Shown here piece after piece: positions 44,850 to 59,379 of a stretch of DNA of 64,000 nucleotides. The first letter of the stretch is position 1. Every line of letters starts with the position of its first letter. The stretch is from Petrosia ficiformis (taxonomy: Eukaryota; Porifera; Demospongiae; Haplosclerida; Petrosiidae): NCBI GenBank assembly GCA_947044365.1, contig OX345643.1:1321001-1385000 (forward strand), written 5' to 3'. Made by a program: the position numbers and the translations under genes. The notes under the pieces are model-generated. The model saw only the letters and a list, made by a program, of their open reading frames with translations, did not search any database and was not told the DNA's origin.

Positions 44850-45395
44850 ATATATTTTATCATCATCTTGTAACAACCATGAACTCTATATTGTTCTAGA
44901 AACATATAAATGTGTATTATAATTGTCTGAGTTGTAAATATGCAATCAATTGTCTCACTTGAAGCTACTATATATATAGCACCATTTCTAGTATTAAAAG
45001 GAGAGTTTATTCTAAATAACATATGTTCACTATATCTCATATACTGGTCTAGGACAACCAGAAGGAGGAGGAAGACAATATCCTGAATCAACAAGTTTGA
45101 AGGTATTTGTAATCAAAAGTTTGTAGAATTTTGATATGTAATGCACATGGCATAGCATAAATGGTTTCTGTTCATTTACTTCTGGTTGCCAAGGTTTTCA
45201 AAAGGTTGATGTATATATAACACTGGGAACTGAAGCAACCAATTCTCCTAGATTGAAAGAAGCATTGATATATGTATGTACTGCGTATGGTTGATAAAAA
45301 GTCTTTAAATTGGCCTTAGTGTGTACAGATACTTCTTTATAGATCTCAGTCAGAAATTACAATCATAGTCTGCAGGAGGGCTGACAGTAATCCAT
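44610..45395 (-). pseudogene. Kinase pseudogene fragment related to RTK-E
   Basis: Pieces in gene order on the minus strand: the exon after the HRD-side donor (45225-45390, matching 52631-52785), a PFE-region piece (45155-45215), [20 protein letters not shown] (about 45034-45098) and the C-terminal exon (44610-44758, [18 protein letters not shown]). Intervening exons, including DFG, are deleted. An AT run lies at 44796-44850. Similarity is to RTK-E (51.8-52.8 kb), not to the neighbouring RTK-D. Confidence 0.75.
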
Positions 45396-45641
45396 CACAA
45401 GGGCAGTCTGTTGATAATGGATGCAGATGGGATAGGTTCAATATTGTAATTATAATAATATTATAGCTCAACCATGTGATAAACATATTAAATAAATAAA
45501 TTATATAAATCTCTTGTGTGATAATAACAAACCAGTCTATATAATACAGCATAAAGAAAGTAATTAACATTCAAATGGAGGAAATAAAGTCCACATACAG
45601 AAATAGAACCAGATCAATCTATTGACACATAATAACTGCCT

Positions 45642-48600
45642 TTACATATATTTTCTTTGTAGTTCAGGATACAGGTTGTGAGCTGTATCAAGATTAGCTC
45701 CAAGACGAGTATCTGTTTCTGTCTGGAGTAGTTTAAAATCAGGTTGAGAAAGATCAGAAACCAGATCATCAAATGTAGAACGAGATGATGTCTGTGGATG
45801 CCTGTGAGGTTAAACAAAATATTAGATTAATATTTATATATGAGTTTAGACAATTTGATCTCACCAGCATTGTATCATCATTTCATATACTGGTCTAGGA
45901 CAACCAGGAGGAGGAGGAAGACGATATCCTGATTCCACAAGACGAATGGACTACAAAATTGAATCAATGACCTTCTATAATCTTATACTATGATACAGCA
46001 TACCTCTTGATTGCTCTTCTCTTCAAATGGTTTATGTCCCAAACTCCATATCTCATAAAGTACAGCTCCAAAACTCCACACATCACTTGAAGTTGAATAT
46101 TTTCTGAAATTTAGAGCCTACAAAAGAGGACAAATGACATGCAATAAAGATAAATTAATAGCCATAATTATAATAAACCTCTGGAGCAGTCCATTTAATT
46201 GGTATCTTCTTTGCATGAGATATGTAATAATTCTCATCTTGCAGATCTCTTGACATTCCAAAATCTGCAATCTTTAATGACAATGGAGTGATTTATAATA
46301 AAGGAATATACAATAAGAATAAAATGTGTCATCTTACTTTGCATATCTCATTACTATCCACTAGTATATTCCTAGCAGCCAGATCTCTGTGTACAAAATG
46401 TTTCGTAGACAAGTATTTCATACCAGAAGCAATCTGACGGCAGAACATGAGTAGATGACTTGGAACAGAAGTGTCTAAAAGTTCTCCTGGACTTTTAAAT
46501 AAGTAAAATGAACTATGAACACTTTGATTACAATAATAGTATGATGATACTCACACTGGTCTTAACTTTTGAAGACACCCTCTCAAATCCCCATTAGATA
46601 CCAATTCCAGAACAATCATAATCTGCATTAATGAAACGAAAATAGTATGAAAAGTAGAAGAGCTAATGTAGTGAGGAAAATCTATTATCTATATAATATT
46701 ATAACTATTTGATATAAGTGGTTGTCAGGGATAACAGTTTCTAAGGGAAGTAGTTAAATCATGTACTACATATATAGTAAAATGCAATTTGTATAGAGTC
46801 CAATGCTAAGCATTACAAATATTGTATTCACTCACTGGTTCTCCAACAGTCACTACTCCATATAGTTTCACAACATTAGGATGATGAAACTGACCATTAA
46901 TGGCTGCCTCTTGTAAGAATTTAACTTTCTCTTCTTCTATAGCAGACTCTTTCAATGTCTTGATAGCTACATCTCTAGTTCCACTAGGAGAATTCCATAT
47001 ACCTTTGTCAACAGTACCAAACTGACCTGATCCAAGATGTCCAGTGATTCTATCGAAATTACATGAACATAATTATAAGTCAATATAATAATCCAGCATA
47101 CACAAATATGTCTCTACATTCTCTGTATTGTACAGTGTTAATGTTCATGCTCTGTGAATATTCATGCAATTATTGTTTTTGTTTCTTAGCCTACTAGACA
47201 TTTCCTTACTATGGCAATGATACTTTCAATTAATACAATGATATACGATCTTTCTGCATGTACATATGTGAGTTTAACAAACACTAGTTATCACTAATGG
47301 CTTGATGCTATATGCATGATATATATATATAGTCATTTATAGATTTACTAACTGAATCTGTGGACGTAGTATTTCTCTGTATTTTCTTTTTGCTAACTGT
47401 TCATATAAAATACTAGTATCATCACCTGGTGTCCAGTATATCTTCTCTTCAGTAAAGAAGATATCATTGTGTGCTGTTCCTAGTCTAGAATACTGAATAA
47501 GGAACCATTTTAAATATACTACTTATAAGTGTTATAACACTGATATTAATATATAAGAAATAAGAAACCACTTGAAATATACAGTGCATAGGTGTAGGAA
47601 CATATTTAGAAATTGGAGGGACATAAAATATGATAGGTGGTTACAGATAATGTTCTGTCTACATAATCTGGGAGCTCAAAACCATACCTCTCACCTTGCC
47701 TCTATATTCTTACACACCTGTGCTACATTACTACATGATACACCACCTTACTAGTAATAACTAATGTCACATAATTGTCTTTTAGACCTGAGGTATACTT
47801 GTTAATAAATCTATTGTTAGCATTTAGTATTTGAGTCAACATTAATAATAGTTCACTTTTATAATATTACATTCTGATAGTACAAGTATTACTCTCCTGA
47901 AACTCCATTGCCATAATAATACAAAATTCATATTTCATTAAACAATGTTCACCTGCAAATCGTGTAGTTGTCCATAGATGTCATCCTGTATCTCATAATG
48001 ACTTTCAGCCTGTTGTCTTTGAGCCTATCATAATATTTGATCACAGAAATATAATTACACACATGATGTATAAGCATCATACAGTATTTGGTTATTTGTC
48101 ACTACCTTATATGCTTGCTTATATAGTATTTGGCTATTTGAACTATCTCACTACCTTATATATATGCTTGCTTATATAGTATTTGGTTATTTGAATTATC
48201 TCACTACCTTATATGCTTGCTTATATAGTATTTGGTTATTTGAATTATCTCACTACCTTATATGCTTGCTTATATAGTATTTGGTTATTTGAATTATCTC
48301 ACTACCTTATATGCTTGCTTATATAGTATTTGGTTATTTGAATTATCTCACTACCTTATATGCTTGCTTATATAGTATTAGGTTATTTGAATTATCTCAT
48401 TACCTTATATGCTTGCTTATATAGTATTAGGTTATTTGAATTATCTCATTACCTTATATGCTTGCTTTTAAAGTATTTGATTATTTGAATTATATCACTA
48501 CCTTATATGCTCACTTATATAGTATTTGGCTATTTGTCACTACCTTATATGCTTGCTTATATAGTATTAGGTTATTTGAATTATCTCATTACCTTATATG

Positions 48601-51277
48601 CTTGCTTTTAAAGTATTTGATTATTTGAATTATATCACTACCTTATATGCTCACTTATATAGTATTTGGCTATTTGAACTATCTCACTACCTTATATGGT
48701 CACATATATAAACAACAAATTTATATGTTGACACTAGACTGCTGAATATGTATTCGTATTACATATATAAAATTATATTTTACTATACCAGTATATGGAA
48801 TAAGTTATATACGTCTACTATCCAATATTTTGTTTTGAAATGTCAATGGTGGTGTATTTATTAATTTACTATAGTACTATAGTAGTTCAATATGCTCCAC
48901 ATTACACTAGTCGACTTACAATTGTGGGCACACATAATCCAAATTTCAGTGTATTGTAAAGATTCAGCTGAGAAACGGCTTCCTATGTGCAAAAACAACA
49001 AATAATAGATACTAATATAATCTCATAATTATACAACAATATATACAAATGTATAAGCCTGCAATCAATTGTGTACTATATATAACATAACGAAGGTGAA
49101 ACTTGATAACTACTTACATAGTTATTCACTACTGGTTGCTGAATAATCATATCTGAATTATTAGTACTCATAACCATTCCTACTTCAGAGTAAAAATTTG
49201 AATGAGCATTATCTTTAGTTTTCAAAGAATCAACTGGTTCTTCATAATCAACCGCACGTACAACTTGGATTGGATTAGCTTCTTCATAAGGAACAGGTTG
49301 GTATATAGCTGACTCACAGGAGTCCTCTTTACTTTTTCCATTACCTGACATCTCTTTCCCTACGAATAATCATATTAGAAATTCAAATATTCTGTATACA
49401 AATGCTACAATATACTTAATTGACATCAGTATTACCTCCATATACTGGATTGTCCATTGGTATATCCAGACCTGTTTGTACTGCAAATGAATTATTAACC
49501 TGATAAAGAGGGTTACTGTGTGTCCCATTAATGTCTTGCTGTAAAATCACACTTCTTTTTCTTTTCATTCTAGTGTACAATACCAACAAACTAACTACCG
49601 CAATCAATATCAATAATATTATTATTATTGAAGATATAGCACCAACTAAAGCACCAATCAAACTGTCTCCTGTATTTCTTTCATCTTCAATAGCACTTTG
49701 AATCGGAGAGGGAGAAGAGGTAATGAAAGCGACAGATGAAGTAATAGTAGTTAAGAATTTAGTAATCTCTACATCAGATGAAGTAGTAATAATGACAGAT
49801 CTAGATATAAAACTGATGGATCTTGAGGTAGTTTTATCTGGTGTTGAACTGATGGTAAAACCATTGGATTTTGATGTAGAATCGATTAGTTTTGATGTGG
49901 TACTAATGGAATTTGATGTTGAATCCAATGAAGAAATTGTGGTCTCCTCTATTGTGGTCACTGCAGGATCTAATAATAGAAATAGAATACATATTAATTA
50001 TCTAAAACAAAGCTAACAGCATAATATATCATTATACTCACAGATAATAACAGACACTAGTGGATAGTTATTATTATCATCCACATTTCCATTCTCATTG
50101 TAATTAGGTGGTCCACTATATAACTGATAATGTAGGAAGAAGTCGCTATTCCACCATACAGGTTGATATATTCCTAACACATCTCCATTTTGAACTTGTA
50201 TTGGTTGAGAGAGATTATACCACCTTAGGTTAGTAGTTGAAGGATCATTAGCATCATCATATACAAGTGAATAGGATGGTCCTGTCTGTTCATATTCTCC
50301 TTCATCTGATAGTCTCCAGAAACAAATTCCCGGTAATTGTGATTGTGAGTAGTCTCGTGCTCCTATTATTATATGTGTGATATTACCATCACATGTGAAA
50401 CCAATATCTGGAAAGAATCTTTCCATTTCACTATATGCTATCACAATTGTGATCTCTTTTGCTAGTGATTTGGTTTCATCTGAAGACTCTATGAATCCAT
50501 TAATACATTGAACGTCACCTGTGAAGTGATATGTTTGAAATTTAGTACAATATAATTGGACTAGTTCTTATAACAAATAAAAAATTGACTGAATGGTTAT
50601 CAATTTGCTTACTTGTTTCAGGATAAATAATAGGTCTCCTGTTTGGTTGCATGTCTCCATTATCAGGTGTATACTCATCCTTTCCCGTTTCATAAATATC
50701 CTGACCATTATAATTTTGATAATAAAATCTAACTACACTATCATCTTCACGAGGCTGATATATTCCTAACACTTGATTAGCAGTGAATTGTAGAGGAGTT
50801 GTTAAACTGAATTGATAAACTCCATCGGTACTAAAATTAGATGGACCAAGTATAATTTTTACTGAACTATCAGCAACTCGAGTGTAAGATGTTCCATTAG
50901 TCTTATTCCACAACCAGATAGTAGGATATTCAACTCTATTACCATTTTCAGTCCTAACATCGACACCTAAGAGAAAACCAGTAATAGTTCCAGAACAAGT
51001 GAACTCCAGACTAGGCATAATCCAATCTGTGTCACTTCCGAGTCGATTACCAGAAAGATCACCTTCACCTATTGCATCAAAAAAACCAGTAGCAATCTGA
51101 TTAGCTTTTTGTACCAGCAAATCATAATCCATAAATCCTTTAGTACATGATTCTCCTGTACAATAAAAAAAACAACATTGAGTTAGGTGTATTACCTACG
51201 TTTCAAGTGACATATTACTGACCTGATAGAATCCAGCCACTGATAACTAAATACGTAGAAAGGAAAAACAATTTCAT
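45642..51277 (-). CDS. Receptor tyrosine kinase RTK-D, complete (1004 aa)
   Basis: Fifteen exons: 51223-51277, 50613-51155, 50042-50518, 49436-49969, 49118-49359, 48920-48982, 47953-48024, 47353-47492, 46836-47049, 46555-46622, 46338-46491, 46179-46271, 46004-46117, 45865-45950, 45642-45801 (1005 codons). Signal peptide [18 protein letters not shown]; two ectodomain repeats (about 19-358); one exon carries both the Ser/Thr stalk and the transmembrane segment (about 462-492, [20 protein letters not shown]) and ends in NPVYGG; tyrosine-bearing juxtamembrane exons (VPYEEA, VDYEEP, NLYNTL); kinase from about 709 with [26 protein letters not shown] and KWTAPE. More diverged from RTK-A to -C than those are from each other, so it lies outside the recent array. 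Confidence 0.92.
48090..48695. repeat. 49-bp tandem repeat in an RTK-D intron
   Basis: About 12 units with a 49-bp period (for example tcactacc starts at 48201 and 48250). Each unit contains ccttatatgcttgcttatat and ttggttatttgaattatc. The block from about 48470 to 48690 repeats a three-to-four-unit variant set, so there is higher-order duplication. Confidence 0.9.
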
Positions 51278-51402
51278 GGTATATAGCATGCTGACTATCT
51301 TTGCGTGGGATACTAGATTATGTATATAATTAACCCTAGGCGGAGGTGAGTGTTACTGTAATATGTCTGTCTGTGTATTCCCAAAATATCTGGACAACTA
51401 AC

Positions 51403-51404
<2 letters not shown>

Positions 51405-51436
<32 letters not shown>
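51405..51436. repeat. AC dinucleotide microsatellite
   Basis: Pure CA/AC run between RTK-E and RTK-D, in the upstream region of RTK-D. A GT run follows near 51610-51632. Confidence 0.9.
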
Positions 51437-51437
<1 letters not shown>

Positions 51438-51800
51438 CAATTGAGCAACCGACCTGAATACAAGAATAAAAATAAAAGATAGGCTTTTTAAAAACCTTGC
51501 TTTTATAAAGTAACCACTTTCTAGCTCCACCCACGTCATTTCGTGCGCTCACATGATTGTTAATTATGTAGACTACTCTTGGAGTGTAAGTTGCAACACA
51601 CATATATGTATATATGTGTGTGTGTGTGTATAATTGTATAATTATATAATTTATATTATAATTATAATACAGTCAAGTATTGTCTGCAATTATTTTCTTG
51701 TCAGTAGTTCTGCACTATGAGTGCATTCGTTAAAGTACTTTTGTAAATTTATTTATCAAGTTTCATATATAACATGAAAGAACAATTTAAAAATTTGTGT

Positions 51801-54800
51801 TCATGCCATATACTGTCTTTGTAGTTCAGAGTACAGGTTATGAGCTGTATCAAGTTGTGCTCCAAGACAACTGTATGTATCTGTATGGAGTAGTCTAAAA
51901 GCAGGTTGAGAAAGATCACAGACCAGATCAACAAATGTAGGACGAGAAGATTTCTCTGGATGCCTGTGAGGTTATTATTAAAAATATATTACTGATCATA
52001 TTTATGTATACACTGATCTCACCAGCATTTTATCATCATTTCATATACTGGTCTAGGACAGCCAGGAGGAGGAGGAAGACGATATCCTGAATCAACAAGT
52101 TCCAAGCTCTATAATCAAAATTTTGTAACTTTTGAATATGCAATTCATATAGCATAAATGGTTTATGTTGACTTACCTCTTTGTTGCCAAGGGTTTCAAA
52201 AGGTTTATGTCCCAGACTCCATATTTCATACAACACAACCCCAAAACTCCACACATCACTGGCAGTAGAATATTTCTTATAGTGAAGAGCCTGGCAAGAG
52301 AAATGAACGAACAAGTTATAACAGGTCAGTATGCAAAGAATAACTCTTTCTAAACTTTTATACCGACCTCTGGAGCAGTCCATTTGATAGGAATCTTCAG
52401 TGTATGTGATATATAATAGTTCTCATCTTGCAAATCTCGGGACATGCCAAAATCTGCAATCTGTTTGCAAGTTCAATACTGCAATTGAAATATAGGTTCT
52501 GATGAAACAAACCTTGCATGTCTTCTTGTTAGCAACAAGTATATTCCTAGCAGCCAGATCTCTGTGTACAAAACACCTCCTTGACAAGTATTCCATACCA
52601 GAAGCAATCTGACGACAAAAATTAAGTAGAACACTGGGAACTGAAGCAACTAATTCTCCTGGACTGAGATGAGAAAGGCATTGAAATATACATGTACTAT
52701 GTATAGTTGCTTACATTGGCCTCAGAGTGTGCAGGTACTTTCTTAGATCTCCCTCAGAAATTAACTCAAGCACAATCATAGTCTGCAGGGTATACAATAT
52801 ATGCATCCTCCAGTACATATACACATACATTATGTATCCGCATGCATAGGTATGTACATATTAACTCTAGCCATCCCTCTCCAACTTTATAATCATTCCT
52901 ATGCTGCTATAGACTGCATGAGTTTATGTCTGTATTTTCAACTCACTGATTGTCCAACAGTCACTACACCATAGAGTTGCACAATATTGGGATGATGAAA
53001 TTGACCCATAATCACTGCTTCTTGTAAAAATTTCAATTTTTCTTCTTCTAAGGCTTGTTCTTTCAATGTTTTCACTGCTACATCAACTGGTCCATCTGGA
53101 GAGTGCCATACAGCCTGAGCAACTGTACCAAACTGACCCGAACCAAGACAACCAATCATTCTGTATAAAGAATGCGTGCATTCATTGCAAAGATAGAAAA
53201 GTCTGTCTCCATCCACCAATCTTTATAAAATGTACATTTATATGTCTGGTTTCCAACTATGCAATTCAATTTATTCATTCAACCATCCTGTCAATAAATG
53301 AGTTGTTTCAAAATTTCATAAAATAAATAATGATTTACTGTATTTCTTGGCGAACTATTTCTGTAAACTTCTTCTGTACAAGCTGTTGATAAATGCTACT
53401 AGTATCAGCTCCAGGTTGCCAATAAACAGTTTGGCCTTCTTGAAACTCCTAATGAGGAAGACAAAATATAATAATAGTAATGTGACAAGATACAATACAT
53501 ATACCATGTCAAAGCGTTCTTGTTCAAGATGTATTGATTGATTTGAAAGTGTTCCTGCATTAGTGTAAACCTCTTGTAGATGAAGTTCATTGTTCTTAAG
53601 AATCTTCTCCACCTCTTTACCTAATATTTCAGCTATGTCTGCATTCGTTGCTGTTCAAATAATTCTATATAAATTTGGTAACTTATTCTTTAACAGAAAA
53701 AACATACCTCCATATACTGGGTTAGTAATGTTATAGCATTTTGTGTGTGATCTTGTTTCTTCATTTTGAATTGGTATCATGTCTATTAGAACTACAGGGT
53801 CAGATAATATATTTTCACAGCTTGTAGACAACATTGTTCCTCTCTTTCTTCTCCGATATAGTACCAAAAATATGCCAATTGTGAGGGCTGTTAAGATCAA
53901 GATAACAAGTGTACCAATGACTGCTCCCATCACAGCTATAATATGATTTGTTGCAATGGTCAGGTCTGGACTCTGAGGAAAATAAAATTGAGGATGAATG
54001 TAATAATGAGGAGATTGAAAGATAGGATTATGAATGAAACTATATTAGACATATTCATTTTTATCAACAAAAGGTTTTGACCACCAATGTTTTGACTAGA
54101 TACTCTAGCCTTCATCAGACATTTGGTAAAAGAGAATATGTCTAACATATTGAATGCCCAACAAAGAATGTCCCTCCGGGACTATTTGCAAACTCAACGA
54201 ATGAAAATGTTTTTGGAAGAAGCTAATGAAGGAATTAATAGTAAAGAAACCAAATTAAGTGTCAGCTAACATATTTTCCATATGTGATAATGTTGGATGA
54301 TGAGAGTGAGTCAGTAAAATACATTAAAGAAGATGATTTCGAGAATGCTAGAAAATCAATAGAGTAGAAATACTGTGACTTTAAACTGAACATAGAGACT
54401 GAGTCGATGATGGAGCCAGCAGATGAGGATCTTAATGAACTAAAAGAGGTGGACTGTGGGTTAGAGCTGATTGAAGACAGTGAATTGGTAGCTGTTATAG
54501 CTGCATTAGAGAGGGCTAAAGCCTGTGTGTGGGTATATGGATTGGAGACTGAGGAATGTGAGTCAAGAACTAACATAGAAGATTTGGAAACTGAGGAATG
54601 TGAATCAACAATGGACATAAATGGAACAGAATACGATGTGGACTGAGAATTGATTACAGATAAAGACAAGTTAACAAGGAACGTAGATGTGCTGGAAACT
54701 GAGGTATATGGGCTGGTGAGTGAATAGGAGTATATTGAATTGTCAATAATTGAAACAAAAGCACTCTTAATTGTGGGAGATGGGATTGAATCATAGGATT

Positions 54801-57800
54801 TGAATATAGAAACAGATGAGCTCGGTGACATTGAATTGATTGAATAAGATGACAGAGAACTTAGAATAAAGGTAGGCTGAGAGCTGATAGACAATAAGTT
54901 AACAGAAGAAGAGAGACTTGTGTCAGTAGAGTACAATGGAACTGAGATTGAGAAGATCAATGAGTTGAAAAAGGATGTAGATGAGCTGGGTTCAATGAAT
55001 AGCGATGATAATGATGTGCTGGGTAGTTGTAAATCATTGACAATAGTTGGTGAAGTGTTGAATGAAGAGGACAGAGCATTGATAACAGTGGTAGATGGAC
55101 TAGATGACAAGAACATTGAATTGATTATGGTTGTACTGGGTAGTTGTAAATCCATGGATGCAACATCAGATGAAGAGGAGAGTACGTTGATAACAGATGG
55201 GCTAGGTTTAATGGCAGTTGACAACATAGAGTTCACTACAAACAGAGATGTGCTTGGTGGATAGAAATCTATTAATGTAGAAGGGCTGACATCAATGAAT
55301 GAGAAGGAAAATGCTTTGAGAATAGATAAAGAAGAGCTGTCTTCCATAAATGATAAGAATAGTGACATTGGTGTACTAAGTAGTTGCAAATCAATGGACG
55401 GAGAAGGGCTAATGTCAATCAATGAGGCAGACAATTGATTGATAATGAATGTAGATGGGCTAGGTTCAATGGATGATAAGAATGATGATTTGAATAGAGT
55501 TGTGCTGAATAGTTGTAAATCAATGGATGATGGGCTGAGCAATGCGACATTGGAGAACAGTGTATTGATAATAGATACAGATGGGCTGTGTTCAATGGAA
55601 GATGAGAATATAGAGTGGATTACAGATGTGCTGGGTAGTTGTAAATCAATGGATGGAGAAGGGTGGACGTCAATAAAAATTGAGGAGGGCAATGCATTGA
55701 TAATAGATGCAGATGCACTGGGTTCAATGAAGGATAACAACAGAGTGTTGATTACAGATTTGCCAGGTAGTTGTAAATCAATGGATGGAGAAGGGTTGAC
55801 ATCAATGAATGAGGAGGACAGCGCAATAGAGGATAACAACAGAGAGTTGATGATGGGCATTTGTGTACTCAGTAATTGTGAATCAGTGGATGATTGATCA
55901 GGCAATACAGCATGGGAGGACAGAGTAATGATAATGGATGCAGGTGGGCTAGGTTCAATGGAGGATAAGATTTGTGATTTGATAGATATTGATGTAACAG
56001 TTGGCAGTAAATCGATGGATGAAGACGGGTTAAATGGCATTGAATCGATGGATAATGGGGATGGTAGGTTTTCAATAAAGACAGAAGGAGTAATTGATGG
56101 TAATTCAATAGATGGTGAATTGAATATAGAAGTTGGTTGACTGGGTGAAAGTAAATCAATGAAAAATGGGCTGACAGTGGATGATGATTGTAAAAAGGAA
56201 GAAATGGCAATATATGAGGAATATTGAGTTATGATAGCAGAGAATGAAGAGGAGGTTAGTAAGCTAACATATTGGGTTGCTGAAGAAGAGGTAGGAGATA
56301 TAGGTGTACTGTTCAAGATTACATCTGTCTGAGGAGTAGAAGCAGATGTTGTTTGTCCTGTGGATGTTACATGAGATGAGATGAATAACAAATTAAACAA
56401 ATATCATGTCATAGATTATCTACGATTACATTTACATTTAGAGGATTTTATTACTTGTTGAAATGATTGGCCCAATTGAGTCAGAGTCAGTTGAGGTGAC
56501 AACACCAGGCTCAGCTGAGGTTACTACAGGCTCAGATGAGGTAATTGCAAATCCAGATGAGGTAGCTGCAAATTCAGATGAAGTAACTGTAGGTCTGGAT
56601 GAAACAACTGTAGGTCTGGATGACATAACTGCAGATCCAGATGAGATTACTGCAGATCCAGATGAAGTAACTGTTGGTTCAGTTGAAGTAACCAATACAG
56701 CAGACAGTGATGGCATTGTAGGCTCTGTAGTGCAAGATAATAAATGATTCTGGAAAACCATCACAGGCAATGAAGGATATCATATACATTACTAATCCAT
56801 ATCTAGTTTCAAGTAATTATCATATATACCAACTTACCAGTTACAACTACAGATATTAAAGGGTAATCATTCTCTTCCAGAAGTGTAAGAGTAGTTTCAT
56901 CTAGAATATAATTAACTGGTCCATTGAACTGTTGATAATAAATAGCCATTCCACTACTCTTCAGATCGGGCTGTTCTAAGACTAATATGTCACCACTCAT
57001 AACTTTCAAAGGAGGAACTGGTTCAAATTCATAGACATTCTCACTTGTAATCACTCCATCAGTTGGATTAAGAGTAAACACATCTCTCCACTCATCTCCT
57101 TGCCCTAGTCTAATTTGTGGATTAATAATCCCTGGTGTATCAAGGGCTCCAAATATCCATTTTGTTATTAGTCCATTACATGTAAATAGGATGCTTGGAA
57201 ATGCTCTTTGTTGGTTGTACACAGGTTTGACTACAGTGACTGATTGTGATAAGCTTGTGACAGTATCGTGACTTGGAAATCCACGATTACAATATGGAGG
57301 ATCTGTGTATAAAAGCAATGAGCATGCATTATGAAACATGTGCATGATACTGATTTCTATATATAATGAATATTCGTGATCGTTAGTGAACATACTTCAA
57401 TACACACACACATACCTGTTTCTACATGTATCAGCGGTCTTGTATTTTCCATAGTTACAGTAGAAAAGAGGCCTTCAGTAACAGTTGTATATGCATACTT
57501 ACCAATAACGTTATTCAACTGATATGCTGTAGAGGTTGTGTTAGTATCATAAAAGAATCGAACAGTGCTATTACTATCCTCTGGTTGATATATTCCAAGA
57601 ATGTAATGTGTTAGAAGTACCAATGGTGGTGATATTGTAAGATGAAAGACTCCATCAACAGTTGAATTTTCTGGTTTAAGTTCAACGGTATGTCCACCTT
57701 TTATTCTATTATAGCGAAACTGTTCTTTTCCATCCTGCTGCCATAACTCAATAATTGGATTTAAATTTCCAACAACCCTAACATCAATTCCCAGTGTGAC

Positions 57801-58295
57801 ACTAGTTAGTGTGGCTGTAGCACAATGAAATTGTAAATCTGGAAAAAACCATCTTGTTTCAATCTTTTTAGCCAATCTGTTATTTGACAAATCTCCCGAT
57901 GTGCTAGTAATCTGTGCTGCTTTATTTCGTAGGAGTTCTTCATCAATGAATCCACTTGCACATGATTCCACTGCTAAAGAGAAGTAGAATAATAAATACT
58001 GAACTGAGAAATATAACAAAAAAACACTGTTAAAGGAAAAATAGAACAAACACTGTTACAGAACAGAGAAATAGAACAACACACACAGAACAGACAAATA
58101 ATTATAACAAACACTGGTTGATTAGAACAACACTGAACAGATAAATAGAGCTAGCAACAAACACAGGCTAATTATAAAACAACAAACACTGAACCAAAGA
58201 AATAGAATTTGTGATTATTATAATTAAATATTGTTCATACCTGTTTGGAAGTTTGCAGTAAAATATAAAATACATAAAAATGCAAATAGTCTCAT
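51801..58295 (-). CDS. Receptor tyrosine kinase RTK-E with giant Ser-rich stalk (1613 aa)
   Basis: Fifteen exons: 58241-58295, 57416-57970, 56838-57302, 56455-56724, 54271-56357, 53708-53972, 53505-53650, 53339-53448, 52947-53160, 52715-52782, 52513-52663, 52368-52460, 52177-52290, 52023-52108, 51801-51963 (1614 codons, phases consistent). Signal peptide [16 protein letters not shown]; ectodomain repeats about 19-358; a Thr/Glu/Pro linker ([16 protein letters not shown]); a roughly 695-residue Ser-rich stalk from one exon; transmembrane about 1155-1180 followed by YRRRKRG; NPVYGG; kinase about 1318-1590 with [55 protein letters not shown]. Several motifs recall Eph kinases. No SAM domain. The most divergent complete RTK here. 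Confidence 0.92.
54271..56357 (-). repeat. Ser-rich stalk exon with degenerate repeats (RTK-E)
   Basis: A 2087-bp exon, phase 1 to phase 0, encoding an extracellular mucin-like stalk. Units of roughly 30-40 residues recur around the pattern [12 protein letters not shown] then a hydrophobic run and SSIEPSPS. The composition (Ser, Pro, Thr, Ile, Leu) suggests O-glycosylation and an extended rod. The donor tat|gttagc lies just before a stop. Open frames on the opposite strand are compositional shadows. Confidence 0.85.
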
Positions 58296-59375
58296 TTCTC
58301 AGTATACGCAGGTTGCCAGTAAATTTAATATTACTTGTATGCTTCTATGATGATTTTTTATTTATAAGCCTCCAGTAGACAAGGGAGTATCAAATTTCAC
58401 TTCAGACCAAATATTATCACAGTATAATTATGAAAATTAATATCGTGGACATCTGTCCTGTGGGTTAGTTGAGATACGTGATAAATGTCAATAAACAAAA
58501 TTTACATTACGTATATAATTATTATACATGTATAAAGAAATTTATGTTTTAGTTTTTAATTTTTTAATTCAGGAGATATTTATTTATACACTTTTATTAT
58601 GGTTCATCAAACATTAATTTGTTGCATACATTTAAATGTTATTATTACTGTGCATAAAACTATAAATAATATTAATATATATATATATATATATTATATA
58701 CATTTAGCTTTATGTTTATAGGCACAAGGTTGATTGCATTAAGCTTATGCAAATTATTATGATTTGCAGGCAATGAGAAACAAGGGACAACTGAAAAGAT
58801 CAGAATTCGACCAGGGATTGAACCCGGCAGGACGTTTTTATATCTATCTTTACATTAATATCATTGCCAACTACATACATTAATGGATATGAGTATTTAA
58901 CATTTACTCACTAAAACTTTCTAGTCAAGTAATAAATACTGAGTTGAATTATTATTAGTATCACTTTACAATGATCCAGAATTATATTACACATTTTAGC
59001 ATCTTGGATAAACAGCTGTATTCTAATTATATCAATCTTAAACTAAGCCATATATCCCACTAGTCTGTGGTTGACAGTTATATATATTATATAACAAGCT
59101 TAGATTATAGATTTATAGTTGACAGACTCGTGCAATGTACAGTAGTATAACATGTGTTGTTACTATTAATATGAACATGCTGTTAGGACAGGTTTTACCT
59201 TTTCTCTGCAAATCTACTTTTCTGCAAAATTGCATGTATAATCAAACAGAAAAATAACTGCTTTTGCAGAAGCTGAACTAAAATTCTGTAAATCACAAAT
59301 GTGGCAAGATACGATACAGATTTCAATGCAGGTCGGTCACATTAGTAAACTGATAATTTAATAACATTTGATTAT
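58296..59375. other. Upstream region of RTK-E
   Basis: No gene recognised. AT-rich, with a TA run near 58675-58695 and an isolated tRNA B-box-like motif on the minus strand near 58812-58832 (gggttcaatccctgg) without an A box. Confidence 0.55.
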
Positions 59376-59379
59376 TATA

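Noticed and set aside
54407..56140. Open frames of 70-152 codons on the plus strand opposite the RTK-E stalk
   Set aside because: They are Asp/Ser/Met-rich shadows of the Ser-rich repeats on the minus strand, without splice or start context.
58800..58835. tRNA gene on the minus strand upstream of RTK-E
   Set aside because: Only a B-box-like gggttcaatccc is present. No A box, acceptor stem or anticodon arm could be found.
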